Made by a program: the position numbers and the translations under genes
Shown: in pieces, positions 11,547 through 23,063 of the stretch
Layout: each line of letters opens with the position of its first letter
Numbering within the stretch: position 1 is the first letter of the stretch
DNA from: Erwinia amylovora
GTDB lineage: Bacteria; Pseudomonadota; Gammaproteobacteria; Enterobacterales; Enterobacteriaceae
Assembly: GCF_017161565.1 (NCBI RefSeq)
Contig: NZ_CP066796.1
Location: 2,976,001-3,040,000 of the forward strand
Direction: 5' to 3'
DNA: 64,000 nucleotides
Notes under the pieces: generated by a model
Database searches by the model: none
What the model was told of the DNA's origin: nothing
What the model saw: the letters and a program-made list of their open reading frames with translations, nothing else

Positions 11547-12605
11547 TTAGCGCGCCGCCTTGCAAACTTCAGCAGCAACGCGCGCTGTCGCATCCGGGAT
11601 GGCCACCGCCCGCGCTTTTTCAGCCATCGCCAGCAGCGTGGGCCGATCCCAGCCAGTCAGCGTCGCAGCGACCGCCTCGGCGGTAAACTGCGGCTGTTCG
11701 TATATCACCGCGGCGCCGGCCTGCTGCAGCGGCAAAGCATTCCAGTACTGTTGGCGATCCTTATGCTGGAATGGCACAAAAATCGCCGGCAGCCCGGCGG
11801 CGGCTACCTCGCTGACGGTCAGCGCACCCGATCGGCACAGCACCACATCAGCCCAGGCGTAGGCGCTTGCCATATCGTCGATGAACTCCGACACCCGATG
11901 TTGCGTCTGGTTCACCTTAATATAGAGCTGATTCACCTCGTCCAGCGCCCCCTTACCGACCTGATGCCACAGGCTGATGCTGTCGCCGAGCTTAGCCGCC
12001 ACCTGGGGCGCCACCTGATTCAGCACGCGTGCGCCCTGGCTACCGCCGATGACCAGTACCCTGGTCGGGCCTTCACGCCCGCTTAAGCGTTCGCGCGGTA
12101 ACGGTAACGCCAGCACGTCAGTACGCACCGGATTGCCGACAACGTCCGCATCGACAAATGCCCCCGGAAACGCCTGCATCACTTTCGTGGCAATTTTTGC
12201 CAGCCATTTGTTGGTTAATCCGGCAATGCCGTTTTGTTCATGCAGCACCACCGGAATACCGCAGCTCCACGCGGCCAGGCCGCCCGGGCCGGAAACGTAG
12301 CCGCCCATGCCGAGCACCACGTCCGGCTTCCAGGCCTTCATAATGGCCCGCGCCTGACGCCAGGCGTTAAAAATACGCAGCGGGGCGGCCAGTAACGCTT
12401 TGATGCCTTTGCCGCGCAGCCCGCTGATGCGGATAAATTCAATGTCGATGCCGTGTTTCGGCACTAAATCCGCTTCCATCCGGTCAGCGGTACCAAGCCA
12501 GCGCACCTGCCAGCCTTGCGCCATCAGATGGCGTGCTACCGCCAGCCCGGGGAAAACGTGCCCGCCGGTTCCGCCAGCCATCACCATCAGTCGCTTTCCA
12601 CTCAT
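11547..12605 (-). CDS. murG: Lipid II synthase MurG
   Basis: Peripheral inner-membrane GT-B glycosyltransferase that moves GlcNAc onto lipid I; 352 residues. The N-terminal glycine-rich loop [17 protein letters not shown], the loop [15 protein letters not shown] near 105, [12 protein letters not shown] near 125, the third G loop [11 protein letters not shown] near 190 and the UDP-GlcNAc site [20 protein letters not shown] near 262 are all present. It follows ftsW with a three-base gap. Confidence 0.98.
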   Translation of the reverse strand: MSGKRLMVMAGGTGGHVFPGLAVARHLMAQGWQVRWLGTADRMEADLVPKHGIDIEFIRISGLRGKGIKALLAAPLRIFNAWRQARAIMKAWKPDVVLGMGGYVSGPGGLAAWSCGIPVVLHEQNGIAGLTNKWLAKIATKVMQAFPGAFVDADVVGNPVRTDVLALPLPRERLSGREGPTRVLVIGGSQGARVLNQVAPQVAAKLGDSISLWHQVGKGALDEVNQLYIKVNQTQHRVSEFIDDMASAYAWADVVLCRSGALTVSEVAAAGLPAIFVPFQHKDRQQYWNALPLQQAGAAVIYEQPQFTAEAVAATLTGWDRPTLLAMAEKARAVAIPDATARVAAEVCKAAR

Positions 12606-12608
12606 CGA

Positions 12609-13817
12609 CTACCCTCGCGTAAACGCCTGGGCTTTTGCCAGACGCGTTTCATAATCTATGCGTAACAAAAATACGATGGCGGTCGACATAATAATCAGAC
12701 TCGACCCCCCGTAGCTGATCAGCGGCAACGTCAGCCCTTTGGTCGGTAACATGCCCGCTGCGGCTCCTACGTTGACCAGTGCCTGGAAGCTAAACCAGAC
12801 GCCAATAGAACAGGCAAGAAACCCGGAAAAACGCTGATTGAGTTCCAGTGCGCGTCGGCCAATGGACATCGCGCGAAAAGCGACGAAGAATACCATTAAC
12901 AACGCTAAAACCACACCGATATAACCCAGCTCCTCGCCGATAATCGAGAAGATAAAATCAGTATGGGCTTCGGGCAGATACTCCAGCTTTTGCACCGAGT
13001 TGCCCAGCCCCTGGCCCCATAATTCACCACGCCCGAAAGCCATCAGCGACTGGGTCAACTGGTAACCACTGCCAAACGGATCTTCCCACGGGTTCCAGAA
13101 TGAGGTCACGCGGCGCATACGATAAGGTTCAGCCACAATCAGCAGGCAAACGGCGAAAATACCGGAGCCGATAATCGCCAGGAACTGCCATAACTTGGCC
13201 CCGGCGAGGAACAGCATGGCCAGCGTGGTGACAAACAGCACCACCACCGTTCCCAGATCCGGCTGTGCCAGCAGCAGTACCGCCAGCACCACCATCACGC
13301 CCATCGGCTTGCAGAAACCCCAGAAGTTGTTGCGCACTTCTTCAACTTTGCGCACCAGATAGCTGGCGAGATAGCAGAACAGTGACAGCTTGGACAGCTC
13401 CGCGGGCTGGATGCGCAGCGGGCCGAGCGCGATCCAGCGCGATGCCCCGTTAACCGAACTGCCCACCACCAGCACCACCAGCAGCATCACCACCGTCGCC
13501 AGCAGCATGATATTGCTGTAGCGCTGCCAAAAATCCATTGGAATGCGCAGCGTGACCAGCGCCATCCCCAGCGCCAACAGCAGGTAGAACGCATCGCGCT
13601 TGGCAAAATAGAACGGATCGGCGGACAAACGCTGGCCGACCGGCATCGATGCCGATGTCACCATGACAAAACCAATAATCGCCAAACCGAACGTCAGCCA
13701 CAGCAGCGTACGGTCATACAGCACCATTGAGCTGGTATCACTTTCGCGCGAACCCATGACCCAGGATCTCAGGCGATCTGAAAGACCGCCGGCAAGGCTG
13801 ATGCCTGGTATACGCAT
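12609..13817 (-). CDS. ftsW: SEDS glycosyltransferase FtsW
   Basis: Septal peptidoglycan polymerase of the SEDS family working with FtsI; ten predicted membrane segments; 402 residues (E. coli 414, with a longer cytoplasmic N-tail). Conserved family blocks include [64 protein letters not shown] and [10 protein letters not shown]. The ATG overlaps the murD stop in a TGATG arrangement. Confidence 0.97.
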   Translation of the reverse strand: MRIPGISLAGGLSDRLRSWVMGSRESDTSSMVLYDRTLLWLTFGLAIIGFVMVTSASMPVGQRLSADPFYFAKRDAFYLLLALGMALVTLRIPMDFWQRYSNIMLLATVVMLLVVLVVGSSVNGASRWIALGPLRIQPAELSKLSLFCYLASYLVRKVEEVRNNFWGFCKPMGVMVVLAVLLLAQPDLGTVVVLFVTTLAMLFLAGAKLWQFLAIIGSGIFAVCLLIVAEPYRMRRVTSFWNPWEDPFGSGYQLTQSLMAFGRGELWGQGLGNSVQKLEYLPEAHTDFIFSIIGEELGYIGVVLALLMVFFVAFRAMSIGRRALELNQRFSGFLACSIGVWFSFQALVNVGAAAGMLPTKGLTLPLISYGGSSLIIMSTAIVFLLRIDYETRLAKAQAFTRG

Positions 13818-15133
13818 CAGTTAACCTCCCGCGCCAGTTGGGCAAACTGATCGCCGCGCTGCTCGAAGTTTTTAAACTGGTCAAGGCTGGCACAGGCTGG
13901 CGATAACAGTACCATGTCGCCCGGCTGCACCCGCGTGGCAATCTGCCGCACCGCTGCGGCCATCGTTTCTGTCTGTACCGCGATCTCCGGGCGCAATGCC
14001 GCCAGTTCAGCACCATCACGACCGAAACAGTAAATTCGGATGCGGTCGCCCTGCAGATATCGGGTAAGAGGACTGAAATCAGCCGACTTGCCGTCACCGC
14101 CCAGCAGCAGCCATAAAATGCCAGCGGGATGCAAACCATTCAGCGCCGCTTCGGTGCTGCCGACGTTAGTGGCTTTGGAATCGTTGATCCAGCGCACGCC
14201 GTTATGTTCATGAACCAGCTGGAAGCGATGCGCTAAGCCCTTAAAGGTGGTTAGTGCTGTCAGGCTGGAAGCTCGCGGCAGGCCAACCGCATCTGCCAGC
14301 GCCAGCGCGGCCAGCGCATTGGTGTAGTTGTGCTGCCCGACCAGGTGCATCTCGTCGGTATTCAGGACTTTTTCGCCCTGCACGCGCAGCCAGGTACTGC
14401 CCTGCTGGCGCGTGAGATGATAATCGCCGACGTCGGCACCAAAACTGAGACAGCGCGCATCCGCACCGCGCACCGGTATGGTCATCGCATCATCGGCATT
14501 GACCACGCAGACCGTGGCGTTTTCATAAATGCGCAGCTTGGCCGCACGATATTGCTGCATGCCAAGCGGGTAGCGATCCATATGATCCTCAGTCACGTTG
14601 AGGATGGTCGCCGCCGCCGCATGCAGACTGCGGGTGGTTTCCAGCTGAAAGCTCGACAGCTCCAGCACATAAAGCTGCGCGGGCTGTTGTAACAGCGTTA
14701 GCACGGGCAGGCCGATATTGCCGCCCACGCCAACCTGCCAGCCCGCGGCTTGTGCCATCTCGCCAACTAAAGTTGTCACGGTGCTTTTGCCGTTGGAACC
14801 GGTGATTGCCACAATCGGTGCCTGCGCTTCACGACAAAACAGCTCAACATCACCGATGATTTCCACCCCGGCGATCGCCGCAGCCATCAGCGAAGGATGC
14901 GCCAGCGCCACACCGGGGCTGGCAACGATCAGATCGGCATCCAGCAGCCATTTGTCGTTGAACGACCCCAACCAGCATTCAACGTTTTTCGGCAGCTTTT
15001 CCAGCCCCGGCGGCACGACACGGGTATCTATCATGCGTGGCACAACGCCGCGCGCGATAAAGAAATCAATACAGGACAGGCCGGTCAGCCCCAGCCCGAT
15101 AATGACCACTTTTTTACCCTGATAGTCAGCCAT
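13817..15133 (-). CDS. murD: UDP-MurNAc-L-Ala--D-Glu ligase MurD
   Basis: Adds D-glutamate to UDP-MurNAc-L-Ala; 438 residues, as in E. coli. Starts with a nucleotide-binding fold ([18 protein letters not shown]), then the ATP loop [15 protein letters not shown] near 112, [11 protein letters not shown] near 157, [11 protein letters not shown] near 178, and [20 protein letters not shown] near 302. It lies between mraY (two-base gap) and ftsW (one-base overlap). Confidence 0.98.
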   Translation of the reverse strand: MADYQGKKVVIIGLGLTGLSCIDFFIARGVVPRMIDTRVVPPGLEKLPKNVECWLGSFNDKWLLDADLIVASPGVALAHPSLMAAAIAGVEIIGDVELFCREAQAPIVAITGSNGKSTVTTLVGEMAQAAGWQVGVGGNIGLPVLTLLQQPAQLYVLELSSFQLETTRSLHAAAATILNVTEDHMDRYPLGMQQYRAAKLRIYENATVCVVNADDAMTIPVRGADARCLSFGADVGDYHLTRQQGSTWLRVQGEKVLNTDEMHLVGQHNYTNALAALALADAVGLPRASSLTALTTFKGLAHRFQLVHEHNGVRWINDSKATNVGSTEAALNGLHPAGILWLLLGGDGKSADFSPLTRYLQGDRIRIYCFGRDGAELAALRPEIAVQTETMAAAVRQIATRVQPGDMVLLSPACASLDQFKNFEQRGDQFAQLAREVN

Positions 15134-15135
15134 AG

Positions 15136-16218
15136 TTATCGTACCTTCAGCGTTGCCAGGCCAATCAGCACCAGCATCAGCGAAATAATCCAGAAGCGGA
15201 CGATGACGCGCGGCTCCGGCCAGCCCTTCAATTCATAATGATGGTGAATAGGAGCCATACGGAAAATACGCTGGCCGCGTAGTTTGAAGGAACCCACCTG
15301 CAGGATCACCGACAGTGTTTCTACCACAAACACCCCGCCCATGATCACCAGCAGAAACTCCTGGCGCAGCAGCACGGCGATGGTACCCAGCGCGCCGCCC
15401 AGCGCCAGTGAGCCGACGTCACCCATAAAGACCTGGGCTGGATAGGTGTTGAACCACAGGAAGCCTAAACCGGCACCGACAATTGCGGTGCAGACAATCA
15501 CCAGTTCACCGGCATGACGCAGATAGGGGATATGCAGATATTCGGCAAACTTCACGTTACCTGTAGCCCAGGCCACCAGCGCGAATCCCGCGGCGACAAA
15601 CACCGTTGGCATAATGGCCAGGCCATCAAGACCGTCGGTCAGATTCACCGCATTGCTGGTGCCAACAATGACAAAGTAGGCCAGCAGCAGATACAGCAAG
15701 CCAAGTTGCGGCATCACGTCTTTTAAGAACGGCACCACCAGCTCGGTAGCCGGCGTACCTTTGCCAATCATGTACATGGCGAAAGCGACAACCAGCGCAA
15801 TCGCCGACTGCCAGAAGTACTTCCAGCGCGCAATCAACCCTTTGGTATCTTTGCGTACCACTTTACGGTAGTCATCAACAAAGCCAACGATGCCGTAACC
15901 CACCAGCACAAACAGCACGCACCAGACGTACGGGTTTGAGGGATAGGCCCACAGCAGCACTGAAACGGTGATCGAGGTCAGGATCATGATCCCCCCCATC
16001 GTTGGCGTACCGCGCTTGCTGAAGTGCGACTCCGGGCCGTCGTTACGCACCACCTGACCAAAGGACATCTCTTGCAGTCGGGCAATCATACGCGGCCCCA
16101 TCCACAGAGAGATAAACAGTGCGGTCAGCAGGCTGACAATGGCGCGAAACGTCAAATACGAAAAGACGTTAAAGCCGGAATAAAAAGTGACCAGATGCTC
16201 GGCCAGCCAGACTAACAT
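15136..16218 (-). CDS. mraY: Phospho-MurNAc-pentapeptide transferase MraY
   Basis: Integral membrane enzyme that forms lipid I from UDP-MurNAc-pentapeptide and undecaprenyl phosphate; 360 residues, as in E. coli, with about ten membrane segments. Signature loops are [12 protein letters not shown] near 70, FVDDYRKV near 114, [14 protein letters not shown] near 189 and [12 protein letters not shown] near 264, plus [15 protein letters not shown] near 320. It overlaps the murF stop by seven bases. Confidence 0.98.
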   Translation of the reverse strand: MLVWLAEHLVTFYSGFNVFSYLTFRAIVSLLTALFISLWMGPRMIARLQEMSFGQVVRNDGPESHFSKRGTPTMGGIMILTSITVSVLLWAYPSNPYVWCVLFVLVGYGIVGFVDDYRKVVRKDTKGLIARWKYFWQSAIALVVAFAMYMIGKGTPATELVVPFLKDVMPQLGLLYLLLAYFVIVGTSNAVNLTDGLDGLAIMPTVFVAAGFALVAWATGNVKFAEYLHIPYLRHAGELVIVCTAIVGAGLGFLWFNTYPAQVFMGDVGSLALGGALGTIAVLLRQEFLLVIMGGVFVVETLSVILQVGSFKLRGQRIFRMAPIHHHYELKGWPEPRVIVRFWIISLMLVLIGLATLKVR

Positions 16219-17570
16219 GCGCCTTTCTCCTGTAAAATTTGCACTACCTGTTCCATTGAGGCACTGCGTGAACCCTTAACTAACAAGGTGATATGTTGAT
16301 GTTGTGCCAGTAGCTCAAGTGCCCGCACGCCGAGCGCCGCTTTATCAGCGAAGTGCTCACCCACGCCGCTGGCATCGGAAATTCCGTGGCTGAGTGAACC
16401 GGTGCTTAATACTTTATCGATGCCGGCATGGCGAATGGCGTTGCCCACCTGGCGGTGGCATTCGGCGGCTTCTGCCCCCATTTCCGCCATATCACCGACG
16501 ATCATCACGCGGTAGCCGGGCATCCCGGCCAGCACCTGCGCGGCGGCGGTCATGGAACCGACGTTGGCGTTATAGCTGTCGTCCAGCAGCAGTTTGTCCG
16601 CACTGAGCGCCAGCGGGAACAGACGCCCCGGCACTGCTTTCAGCGTACTTAGCCCCTGACGCACCGCACTGAGCGGCGCACCCACCGAAAGCGCCAGCGC
16701 GCTGGCCGCCAGTGCATTGGCGATGTTATGTCGCCCCGGCAGCGGCAGGATGACATCCACGTCACCCAGCGGGGAATGCAGGGTAAAATGCGTTCCCTGC
16801 GCGCTGATAGTGACGTTGGCGGCATAAAAGTCGCTGTCAGCCTGCTCCGGTGAGAAGCGCCAGACGGTTTTAGCGTGCAGCGCCTGCTGCCAGTGCGGCC
16901 AGTCGTTGCTGTCGCTGTTGATAATCGCCGTGCCATTGAGCGGCAAGCCGCTAAAAATCTCGCCCTTCGCTTTCGCCACGCCTGCCAGAGAACCGAAGCC
17001 TTCCAGATGCGCCGCGGCAAGGTTATTGACCAATGCGCTTTCCGGGCGCACCAGCCCGCTGGTGTAAGCAATTTCTCCCTGGTGGTTAGCCCCCAGTTCA
17101 ATCACCGCATAGCGATGTTCAGGCTTCAGGCGCAACAGCGTCAGCGGCACGCCAATATCGTTGTTGAAATTGCCTGTGGTATAAAGCGTCTCGCCGCACT
17201 CACGCAGAATGGCAGCGGTCATCTCTTTTACCGAGGTTTTGCCGGAAGAACCGGTGAGCGCAACGATTCGGGCATTGGACTGCTGGCGCACCCATGCCGC
17301 CAGTTGACCCAGCGCAATCCGCGTATCGGCGACCACCACCTGAGGTAACTCTACTGGTAAGCGCTTACTTACTAACAGAGCTGAACAGCCGGCGGTGATG
17401 GCATCAGCGACAAAGTCATGGGCATCAAAACGCTCGCCCTTCAGGGCGATAAACAGGCTTCCCTCCGCCGCTTTACGCGTATCGGTGGTCACATCCGCAA
17501 TCGCCCTGTCATCGCCGTGCAGGGTACCGCCGGTTAGCTGTGCAACCTGCTGTAACGTCACGGAGATCAT
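16212..17570 (-). CDS. murF: UDP-MurNAc-tripeptide--D-Ala-D-Ala ligase MurF
   Basis: Final cytoplasmic Mur ligase, adding D-Ala-D-Ala; 452 residues. The ATP loop is [16 protein letters not shown] near residue 107, followed by [30 protein letters not shown] near 158 and [16 protein letters not shown] near 327. Start and stop overlap murE by four bases and mraY by seven. Confidence 0.98.
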   Translation of the reverse strand: MISVTLQQVAQLTGGTLHGDDRAIADVTTDTRKAAEGSLFIALKGERFDAHDFVADAITAGCSALLVSKRLPVELPQVVVADTRIALGQLAAWVRQQSNARIVALTGSSGKTSVKEMTAAILRECGETLYTTGNFNNDIGVPLTLLRLKPEHRYAVIELGANHQGEIAYTSGLVRPESALVNNLAAAHLEGFGSLAGVAKAKGEIFSGLPLNGTAIINSDSNDWPHWQQALHAKTVWRFSPEQADSDFYAANVTISAQGTHFTLHSPLGDVDVILPLPGRHNIANALAASALALSVGAPLSAVRQGLSTLKAVPGRLFPLALSADKLLLDDSYNANVGSMTAAAQVLAGMPGYRVMIVGDMAEMGAEAAECHRQVGNAIRHAGIDKVLSTGSLSHGISDASGVGEHFADKAALGVRALELLAQHQHITLLVKGSRSASMEQVVQILQEKGAC

Positions 17571-19053
17571 GCCAGTACCCCCAGCAGACGTGCGACCGTA
17601 TCCCGGTCTGAGTAATCGAAACGCTGATGACCGATAATCTGGTAATCTTCATGGCCTTTCCCGGCAACCAGCACAATATCGCCCTGCTGCGCCTGCATCA
17701 CGGTGTTAGTGACCGCTTGCGCACGCCCAGGGATCACCCGGGCGCGCCCGGCATCAAGCAGGCCGCTCAGTATGTCGCCGACAATCGCCGCCGGCTCTTC
17801 ACCGCGCGGATTGTCGTTGGTGATCACCACCACATCAGCAAACTGCTCGGCAATCGCTCCCATCAGCGGGCGTTTGCCTTTATCGCGGTCTCCTCCGCAG
17901 CCAAACAGACACCACAGCCGCCCTTTACAGTGCAGGCGTGCCGCCGCCAACGCTTTTTCCAGCGCATCGGGAGTATGGGCATAATCCACCACCACCGTCG
18001 GCTTGCCCGGTGCGCTGAAAACTTCCATACGCCCGATAACAGGCTGCAGCTGGCTGGCGGTTGCCGTTAATGCAGACAGCGGATAATCCAGAGACAGCAG
18101 CGTTGCCAACGCCACCAGCAGATTGCTGACGTTGAACGCCCCCATCAGGCGGCTGTCAATATGGCCGTCCCCCAGCTGGAGGCAAACTGCACCCCGGCAC
18201 CGCGGTCGTGGTAATCCACCTTTGTCGCTTTCAGCCAGCGGCCATGACAGCCCGGCTGGAGATTATTTTCCATGGTCACGGCCACCGCGTCCGGCAGTTT
18301 TTGCAGCCAGCGGCGTCCGACTTCATCGTCGGCATTAATGATGGCCTGCCCGACCTGATGTTCGGTAAACAGCAGCCACTTGGCGGATTCATAACGCGCC
18401 ATATCACCGTGATAGTCGAGGTGATCGCGGCTGAGATTGGTAAAAGCCGCCGCCGCAAACGGCAGCGCAGCTACGCGGTGCTGTACCAAACCGTGCGAAG
18501 AGATTTCCATCGCCGCCAGGCTGGCGCCTTTGTCCACCAGCGATGCCAGCACATGCTGCACGTCCACCGCAGAACCGGTGGTGTTTTCCGCCGGGGCCAG
18601 CTGACCGTACAGGCCGTTGCCGACCGTGCCCATCACCGCGCCGGTTTCACCCAGCAGCTGCGCCCACTGCGCCAACAGTTGGGTAGTGGTTGTTTTGCCA
18701 TTGGTGCCGGTGACGCCAATCAGCTTAAGCTTCGCGCCTGGCTGTTGATGGAAGCGCCCGGCAAGCGCCGACAGGCGTTGAGAAAGCTGCGCCAGATAAA
18801 TCACCGGGACGCCGTGCATCTCGACGATCTGGCCGTCATTAGCGGCGCCTTCCGCTTCGGCAATCACCGCCGCAACGCCCTGAGCAATCGCCTGGGGAAT
18901 AAAACGCCGCCCGTCTGCCGCGTGGCCCTTAATCGCCACAAACAGATCGCCCGACGCCGCCGTGCGGCTGTCCAGCGTCATTTCGCGCAGTGCGCGCTCC
19001 GGTGCGCCAGGCACCCACGGAGCCAGTAAGTCACGCAGGTTACGATCTGTCAC
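17567..19053 (-). CDS. murE: UDP-MurNAc-L-Ala-D-Glu--meso-DAP ligase MurE, frameshifted in this sequence
   Basis: Adds meso-diaminopimelate to the stem peptide. The frame is interrupted. The first part runs to FASSWG (near residue 300) and then reads TAILTAA and stop. The expected continuation [16 protein letters not shown] lies in the -1 frame. The break is at a five-base C run (18169-18173; G run on the coding strand), where six bases would restore one frame of 495 codons, the E. coli length. The ATP loop [15 protein letters not shown], the [16 protein letters not shown] block and the DAP-selecting DNPR are intact. GTG at 19053 is preferred over ATG 19065 because GAGGG sits five bases before it. 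murE is essential, so a sequencing error is more likely than a dead gene. Confidence 0.9.
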
Positions 19054-20812
19054 TGAGTCCCTCATTCTTGTTAGTTACCATCTCGTTCTTGTCCGAAGTG
19101 GGTAACGCATCCGGTTCAATGTTCATGGTGCGCAATACGCCGCCCATGATGGCACCAAACACCGGCGCGGATACCGCTCCGCCGTAATATTTGCCCGACT
19201 GAGGATCGTTTATCACCACCACCAGCGCAAAACGCGGTTTGCTGGCCGGGGCAACGCCGGCGGTATAAGCAATGTAACGGTTAACGAATTTGCCGTCTGG
19301 CCCCACCTTCTTGGCGGTACCGGTTTTGATCGCAATACGATAGCCTTTAATGGCAGCTTTGACGCCGCCGCCGCCGGGCAAGGCAACGCTTTCCATCATG
19401 TGCAGCACCGTGCGTACCAGCGGTTCAGGGAAGACGCGCTGCCCCGCTACCGGCGGGTCAACTTTGGTAATCGACAGCGGGCGATAAATGCCATAGCTGC
19501 CCATTGTCGCATAGACTCGCGCCAGCTGTAGCGGCGTAACCATCAGCCCATAGCCGAAAGAGAAGGTGGCTCTTTCAATGTCTGCCCAGCGTTGTTTTTG
19601 CGGGTACAGGCCGCTGCTTTCTCCCACTAACCCTAAATTGGTCGCTTTACCTAAGCCAAAACGCGTGTAGGTATCCACCAACGCGTTGGAAGGCATCGCT
19701 AACGCCAGACGCGACACGCCAACGTTGGACGATTTCTGTAGCACCCCGGTCAGGGTCAGTTCGTTATACCGCGCCACGTCTCTGATTTCGTGGCCGTTAA
19801 TCCGGAAAGGAACGGTATTCAGTACGCTACTTTCATGGACGACGCCGCGCTGGAGAGCGGTCATGACCACCATTGGCTTCACCGTTGAGCCGGGCTCAAA
19901 CATGTCGGTAATGGCGCGGTTACGCATCACGTCTTTGGTGGTCCCGCTCAGATTATTTGGGTTGTAGGCCGGGCTGTTGGCCATCGCCAGCACTTCACCG
20001 GTATTAATATCCAGCAGCACCGCCGTGCCTGATTCCGCCTTATTAAAAGCGACCGCATTATTGAGTTCGCGGTACACCTGCGCCTGCAGGCGTTCATCAA
20101 TACTTAACGCCAGGTTGTGTGCCGCCCGGCTGTCCACCGAAGAAATATCTTCAATCACGCGACCGAAACGGTCTTTTCGCACCGTACGTTCGCCAGGCTG
20201 CCCGGTCAGCCATTTATCGAAGCTTTTCTCAACGCCTTCAATGCCCTGCCCGTCAATGTTGGTAAAGCCGATCAGATGAGACGTGACCTGCCCGGCGGGA
20301 TAATAGCGGCGTGATTCCTCGCGCAGAAAGATGCCCGGCAGTTTCAACTTCTTGATGTAGTCACCAATTGCCGGGTTGACCTGGCGCGCCAGATAGACGA
20401 AGCGACCGTTGGGATTGGCGTTGACCCGCGCCGCCAGCTGGTCGAGCGGGATCGAGAGCGCGTCTGACAGCGCTTTCCAGCGGCTGTCTGGCGTAATCCC
20501 GCCCTTGTCGTGCAGCTCTTTCGGATCGGCCCAGATGGCATTCACCGGCACGCTGACCGCCAGCGGGCGGCCCGCGCGATCGCTGATCATACCGCGCGAT
20601 GTGGGGATCGCCTGCACGCGCAGTGAACGCATGTCGCCTTCACGCACCAGCCGGTCAGGATTGATCACCTGTAAATACGCTACCCGCAGCAGCAAGCCGA
20701 CCAGTGCGAGAAAAATGCAGCCACACAGCAACGCAAAACGCCAGCTGACAAAGCTGGCCTGATCTTCCATGCGTTTCGCTTTCTGCTTCGGCGTTTTTTT
20801 TGCGGTTCTCAT
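19040..20812 (-). CDS. ftsI: Septal transpeptidase FtsI (PBP3)
   Basis: Division-specific penicillin-binding protein that cross-links septal peptidoglycan with FtsW; 590 residues. A short basic tail and one membrane segment (about 24-44) are followed by the non-catalytic pedestal domain ([15 protein letters not shown] near 74). The transpeptidase domain has the active-site serine in [11 protein letters not shown] near 308, [11 protein letters not shown] near 360 and [12 protein letters not shown] near 495. It is 15 bases after ftsL and overlaps murE by 14. Confidence 0.98.
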   Translation of the reverse strand: MRTAKKTPKQKAKRMEDQASFVSWRFALLCGCIFLALVGLLLRVAYLQVINPDRLVREGDMRSLRVQAIPTSRGMISDRAGRPLAVSVPVNAIWADPKELHDKGGITPDSRWKALSDALSIPLDQLAARVNANPNGRFVYLARQVNPAIGDYIKKLKLPGIFLREESRRYYPAGQVTSHLIGFTNIDGQGIEGVEKSFDKWLTGQPGERTVRKDRFGRVIEDISSVDSRAAHNLALSIDERLQAQVYRELNNAVAFNKAESGTAVLLDINTGEVLAMANSPAYNPNNLSGTTKDVMRNRAITDMFEPGSTVKPMVVMTALQRGVVHESSVLNTVPFRINGHEIRDVARYNELTLTGVLQKSSNVGVSRLALAMPSNALVDTYTRFGLGKATNLGLVGESSGLYPQKQRWADIERATFSFGYGLMVTPLQLARVYATMGSYGIYRPLSITKVDPPVAGQRVFPEPLVRTVLHMMESVALPGGGGVKAAIKGYRIAIKTGTAKKVGPDGKFVNRYIAYTAGVAPASKPRFALVVVINDPQSGKYYGGAVSAPVFGAIMGGVLRTMNIEPDALPTSDKNEMVTNKNEGLSDRS

Positions 20813-20827
20813 CCAGTCCGTATGTCC

Positions 20828-21148
20828 TTAGTTGTGAACCACAATATTTTCCTGCGAAGGATCAACATGCTGCATCTGTATTTTCTCCGTGGCGATACGC
20901 TCAACCCGGCTGTGATCGCCGAGGGCATTCTCTTCAAGGATCAGGTTGCGCCATTCAATATCCAGCGCATCGCGTTCCAGCACCAGCTGCTCGCGCTGGG
21001 CGGTGAGCAACCGCGTTTTATGCGCGGTAGTCACAACAAACAGGGCAGAAATCAGCACCGCGATGAACAGAACAACGGGGATCTTGCCATGGCGTATCAG
21101 GTCTCCGCCGATTACCCCCGGTAAGCTATGACGTTCGTTGCCGATCAT
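20828..21148 (-). CDS. ftsL: Cell division protein FtsL
   Basis: Small bitopic protein of the FtsQLB complex; 106 residues. One membrane segment (about 24-42) is followed by a periplasmic leucine-rich coiled coil ([20 protein letters not shown] and onward) that is almost identical to E. coli. The cytoplasmic tail is about 15 residues shorter than in E. coli, where the protein has 121. The ATG shares a base with the rsmH stop in a TGATG overlap, which supports this start. Confidence 0.95.
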   Translation of the reverse strand: MIGNERHSLPGVIGGDLIRHGKIPVVLFIAVLISALFVVTTAHKTRLLTAQREQLVLERDALDIEWRNLILEENALGDHSRVERIATEKIQMQHVDPSQENIVVHN

Positions 21149-22086
21149 CAGGCGGTACGCTCTGCGATGCGCAGCACGGAACTGCGCGCGCGCGGGTTAT
21201 CAGCGACTTCGCTTTCGCCAGGCATCATTTTCCCCAGCGCTTTGAGCTGACGCCCACCCAGACTACTGAGCTGCGCTTCCGTCATCGGCAAACCGTGTGG
21301 AACCTGCGGTCCGCGGCTTTGCTCGCGCATAAAACGCTTCACGATACGATCTTCCAAGGAATGGAAACTGATGATGGACAGGCGGCCGCCAGCCGCCAGC
21401 GCGCTAAGCGCCCCTTTCAGCGCCTGTTCAATCTCTTCCAGCTCGCTGTTAACCCAGATGCGAATCGCCTGGAAGCTGCGCGTTGCCGGATGTTTGAATT
21501 TGTCTTTGACCGGGGTGGCGGCGTAGATCACATCAGCCAGTTCTTTGGTACGCGTCATCGGCTGCTGGCGATTGCGCTCTACGATGGCGCGCGCAATGCG
21601 CCTGGCAAAACGTTCTTCACCGAAGGTCTTCAGCACAAAAGTGATATCGCTCTCTTCCGCTTTCAGCAGCCATTCCGCCGCCGATTGGCCGCGCGTAGGA
21701 TCCATACGCATATCCAGCGGTCCGTCACGCATAAAGGAAAAGCCGCGTTCGGCGTCATCCAGCTGCGGGGAAGAAACGCCAAGATCCAGCAGAATGCCGT
21801 CAATTTTACCCGTCAGCCCGCGTTGTTCGGCGTATTCTGCCAACGCGGAAAACGGGCCATGAATAATGGTGAAACGCGGGTCGGTAATGTCAGCGGCAGC
21901 AGCAATGGCCTGGGGATCGCGGTCAATGGCGTACAGACGACCGTGCTCGCCAAGCTGAGAAAGGATCAGGCGCGAATGCCCCCCGCGCCCAAAGGTGCCA
22001 TCAATGTAGATGCCGTCAGGCTTGATATTGAGAGCGTTTACCGCCTCGTCTAACAACACCGTGGTATGTTTATAAGTATCCTGCAT
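21148..22086 (-). CDS. rsmH: 16S rRNA (cytosine-1402-N4)-methyltransferase RsmH
   Basis: Class I SAM-dependent methyltransferase (formerly MraW) acting on C1402 of 16S rRNA in the ribosomal P site; 312 residues. Visible are the start [13 protein letters not shown], the SAM-binding [14 protein letters not shown] near 30, [20 protein letters not shown] near 100 and [15 protein letters not shown] near 245. It is the second gene of the dcw operon, two bases after mraZ. Confidence 0.97.
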   Translation of the reverse strand: MQDTYKHTTVLLDEAVNALNIKPDGIYIDGTFGRGGHSRLILSQLGEHGRLYAIDRDPQAIAAAADITDPRFTIIHGPFSALAEYAEQRGLTGKIDGILLDLGVSSPQLDDAERGFSFMRDGPLDMRMDPTRGQSAAEWLLKAEESDITFVLKTFGEERFARRIARAIVERNRQQPMTRTKELADVIYAATPVKDKFKHPATRSFQAIRIWVNSELEEIEQALKGALSALAAGGRLSIISFHSLEDRIVKRFMREQSRGPQVPHGLPMTEAQLSSLGGRQLKALGKMMPGESEVADNPRARSSVLRIAERTA

Positions 22087-22088
22087 AG

Positions 22089-22547
22089 TTATAATGACAA
22101 ATCCTGTAACCGCTCAGACAGCGGCTGCTGAGAAGACTGTTCCGCGTCTATATCTTCCTTGACTTGTTGATACCAGGTCTGTTCATCCCACAGTTCAAAT
22201 TTATTAAACTGCCCAACCAGCATCACTTCTTTGCTCAGGCTCGCATGTTGACGCAGCGTACTCGCCAGCAGTATGCGACCTGCATTATCCATCTGGCATT
22301 CACTGGCATGCCCCAACAGCAGTCGTTGTACACGGCGCTCGGCAGGGTTCATGCTGGACAGGCGAGACAGCTTTTGTTCAATGATTTCCCATTCCGGGAG
22401 GGGATAAAGCAGCAGGCAAGGTTGATGCAGGTCAATGGTGCACACCATTTGCCCCTGAGATCCCTCGATCAGCATGTCGCGATAGCGCGTTGGCACGGCA
22501 AGCCGGCCTTTACCGTCGAGATTGACTAACGTTGCCCCACGGAACAT
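22089..22547 (-). CDS. mraZ: Transcriptional regulator MraZ
   Basis: DNA-binding protein of the AbrB-like SpoVT superfamily that represses its own dcw promoter; 152 residues from [19 protein letters not shown], as in E. coli. Two tandem MraZ half-domains carry the repeated pattern ([14 protein letters not shown] near 12-25 and [16 protein letters not shown] near 90-105). The start at 22547 is preferred over the ATG six codons upstream because GAGG is five bases before it. First gene of the dcw operon, just behind its predicted operator. Confidence 0.96.
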   Translation of the reverse strand: MFRGATLVNLDGKGRLAVPTRYRDMLIEGSQGQMVCTIDLHQPCLLLYPLPEWEIIEQKLSRLSSMNPAERRVQRLLLGHASECQMDNAGRILLASTLRQHASLSKEVMLVGQFNKFELWDEQTWYQQVKEDIDAEQSSQQPLSERLQDLSL

Positions 22548-22566
22548 GCCAGCCTCACTCATCATC

Positions 22567-22601
22567 CACCCGATTTCACCACTTTACTCCACATTTTCCC
22601 A
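22567..22601 (-). promoter_or_regulatory. MraZ operator: four phased TGG boxes
   Basis: On the minus strand TGGGA (22597-22601), TGGAG (22587-22591), TGGTG (22577-22581) and GGGTG (22567-22571) recur exactly every ten bases between the promoter and mraZ. In E. coli MraZ binds direct TGGG-type repeats with five-base spacers at this place, so autoregulation of the whole cluster is expected. Confidence 0.8.
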
Positions 22602-22607
22602 CAAAAG

Positions 22608-22637
22608 AGTGTACGGAGCGGAGGAAAACATTGTCAA
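22608..22637 (-). promoter_or_regulatory. Main dcw promoter (Pmra)
   Basis: On the minus strand TTGACA (22632-22637), 18-base spacer, TACACT (22608-22613). The consensus -35 and the position immediately upstream of the MraZ boxes make this the likely promoter of the division cluster. Confidence 0.8.
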
Positions 22638-23063
22638 GCCGCAGTATCGGTCGATTCGTAATATTTCTGCGCGAAATAAAACTCATGCAAGTTAAAAACC
22701 CGACGCAATAACATCAATTTCAAAATAAGCTGATGAATAATGTCAGGAATTTTCCACGCACCGTACGACTGCTCAAAAATATACCAGTTATCACCGGCAG
22801 AAAATAAGCTGTACGCTTTGCGGGCAGGACAACATTTTAAGCAAGTTCTTAATATTTTCACGGCGCGTCAGCAGGCGTGCTGGCAGAATATATACTAAAG
22901 CCAGCAATTATAATGAGATGCTGCGGTGAATTCTTTTTTTTACTTTTATTTACGCGCAAAGTCAGCATGCAGATTTAATGACTTTAACCTTCACCGGGCG
23001 TGGTGAAGCGCGTAAATTAAACAATGCCGGAAAAGTAACGGGCAGCTTACGCCGCCAAAATAT
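22638..23063. other. AT-rich intergenic stretch between mraZ and cra
   Basis: No supported gene. A 75-codon minus frame (22634-22861) has no recognisable domain and overlaps the dcw promoter. The stretch may hold upstream promoter elements; I see no repeat or RNA gene. Confidence 0.5.

Noticed and set aside
18145..18180. Programmed frameshifting in murE
   Set aside because: No classical slippery heptamer in the right phase and the same kind of defect occurs in two other genes, which favours sequencing error.
22634..22861. 75-codon minus-strand frame upstream of mraZ
   Set aside because: No family resemblance, and its end overlaps the -35 box of the dcw promoter.
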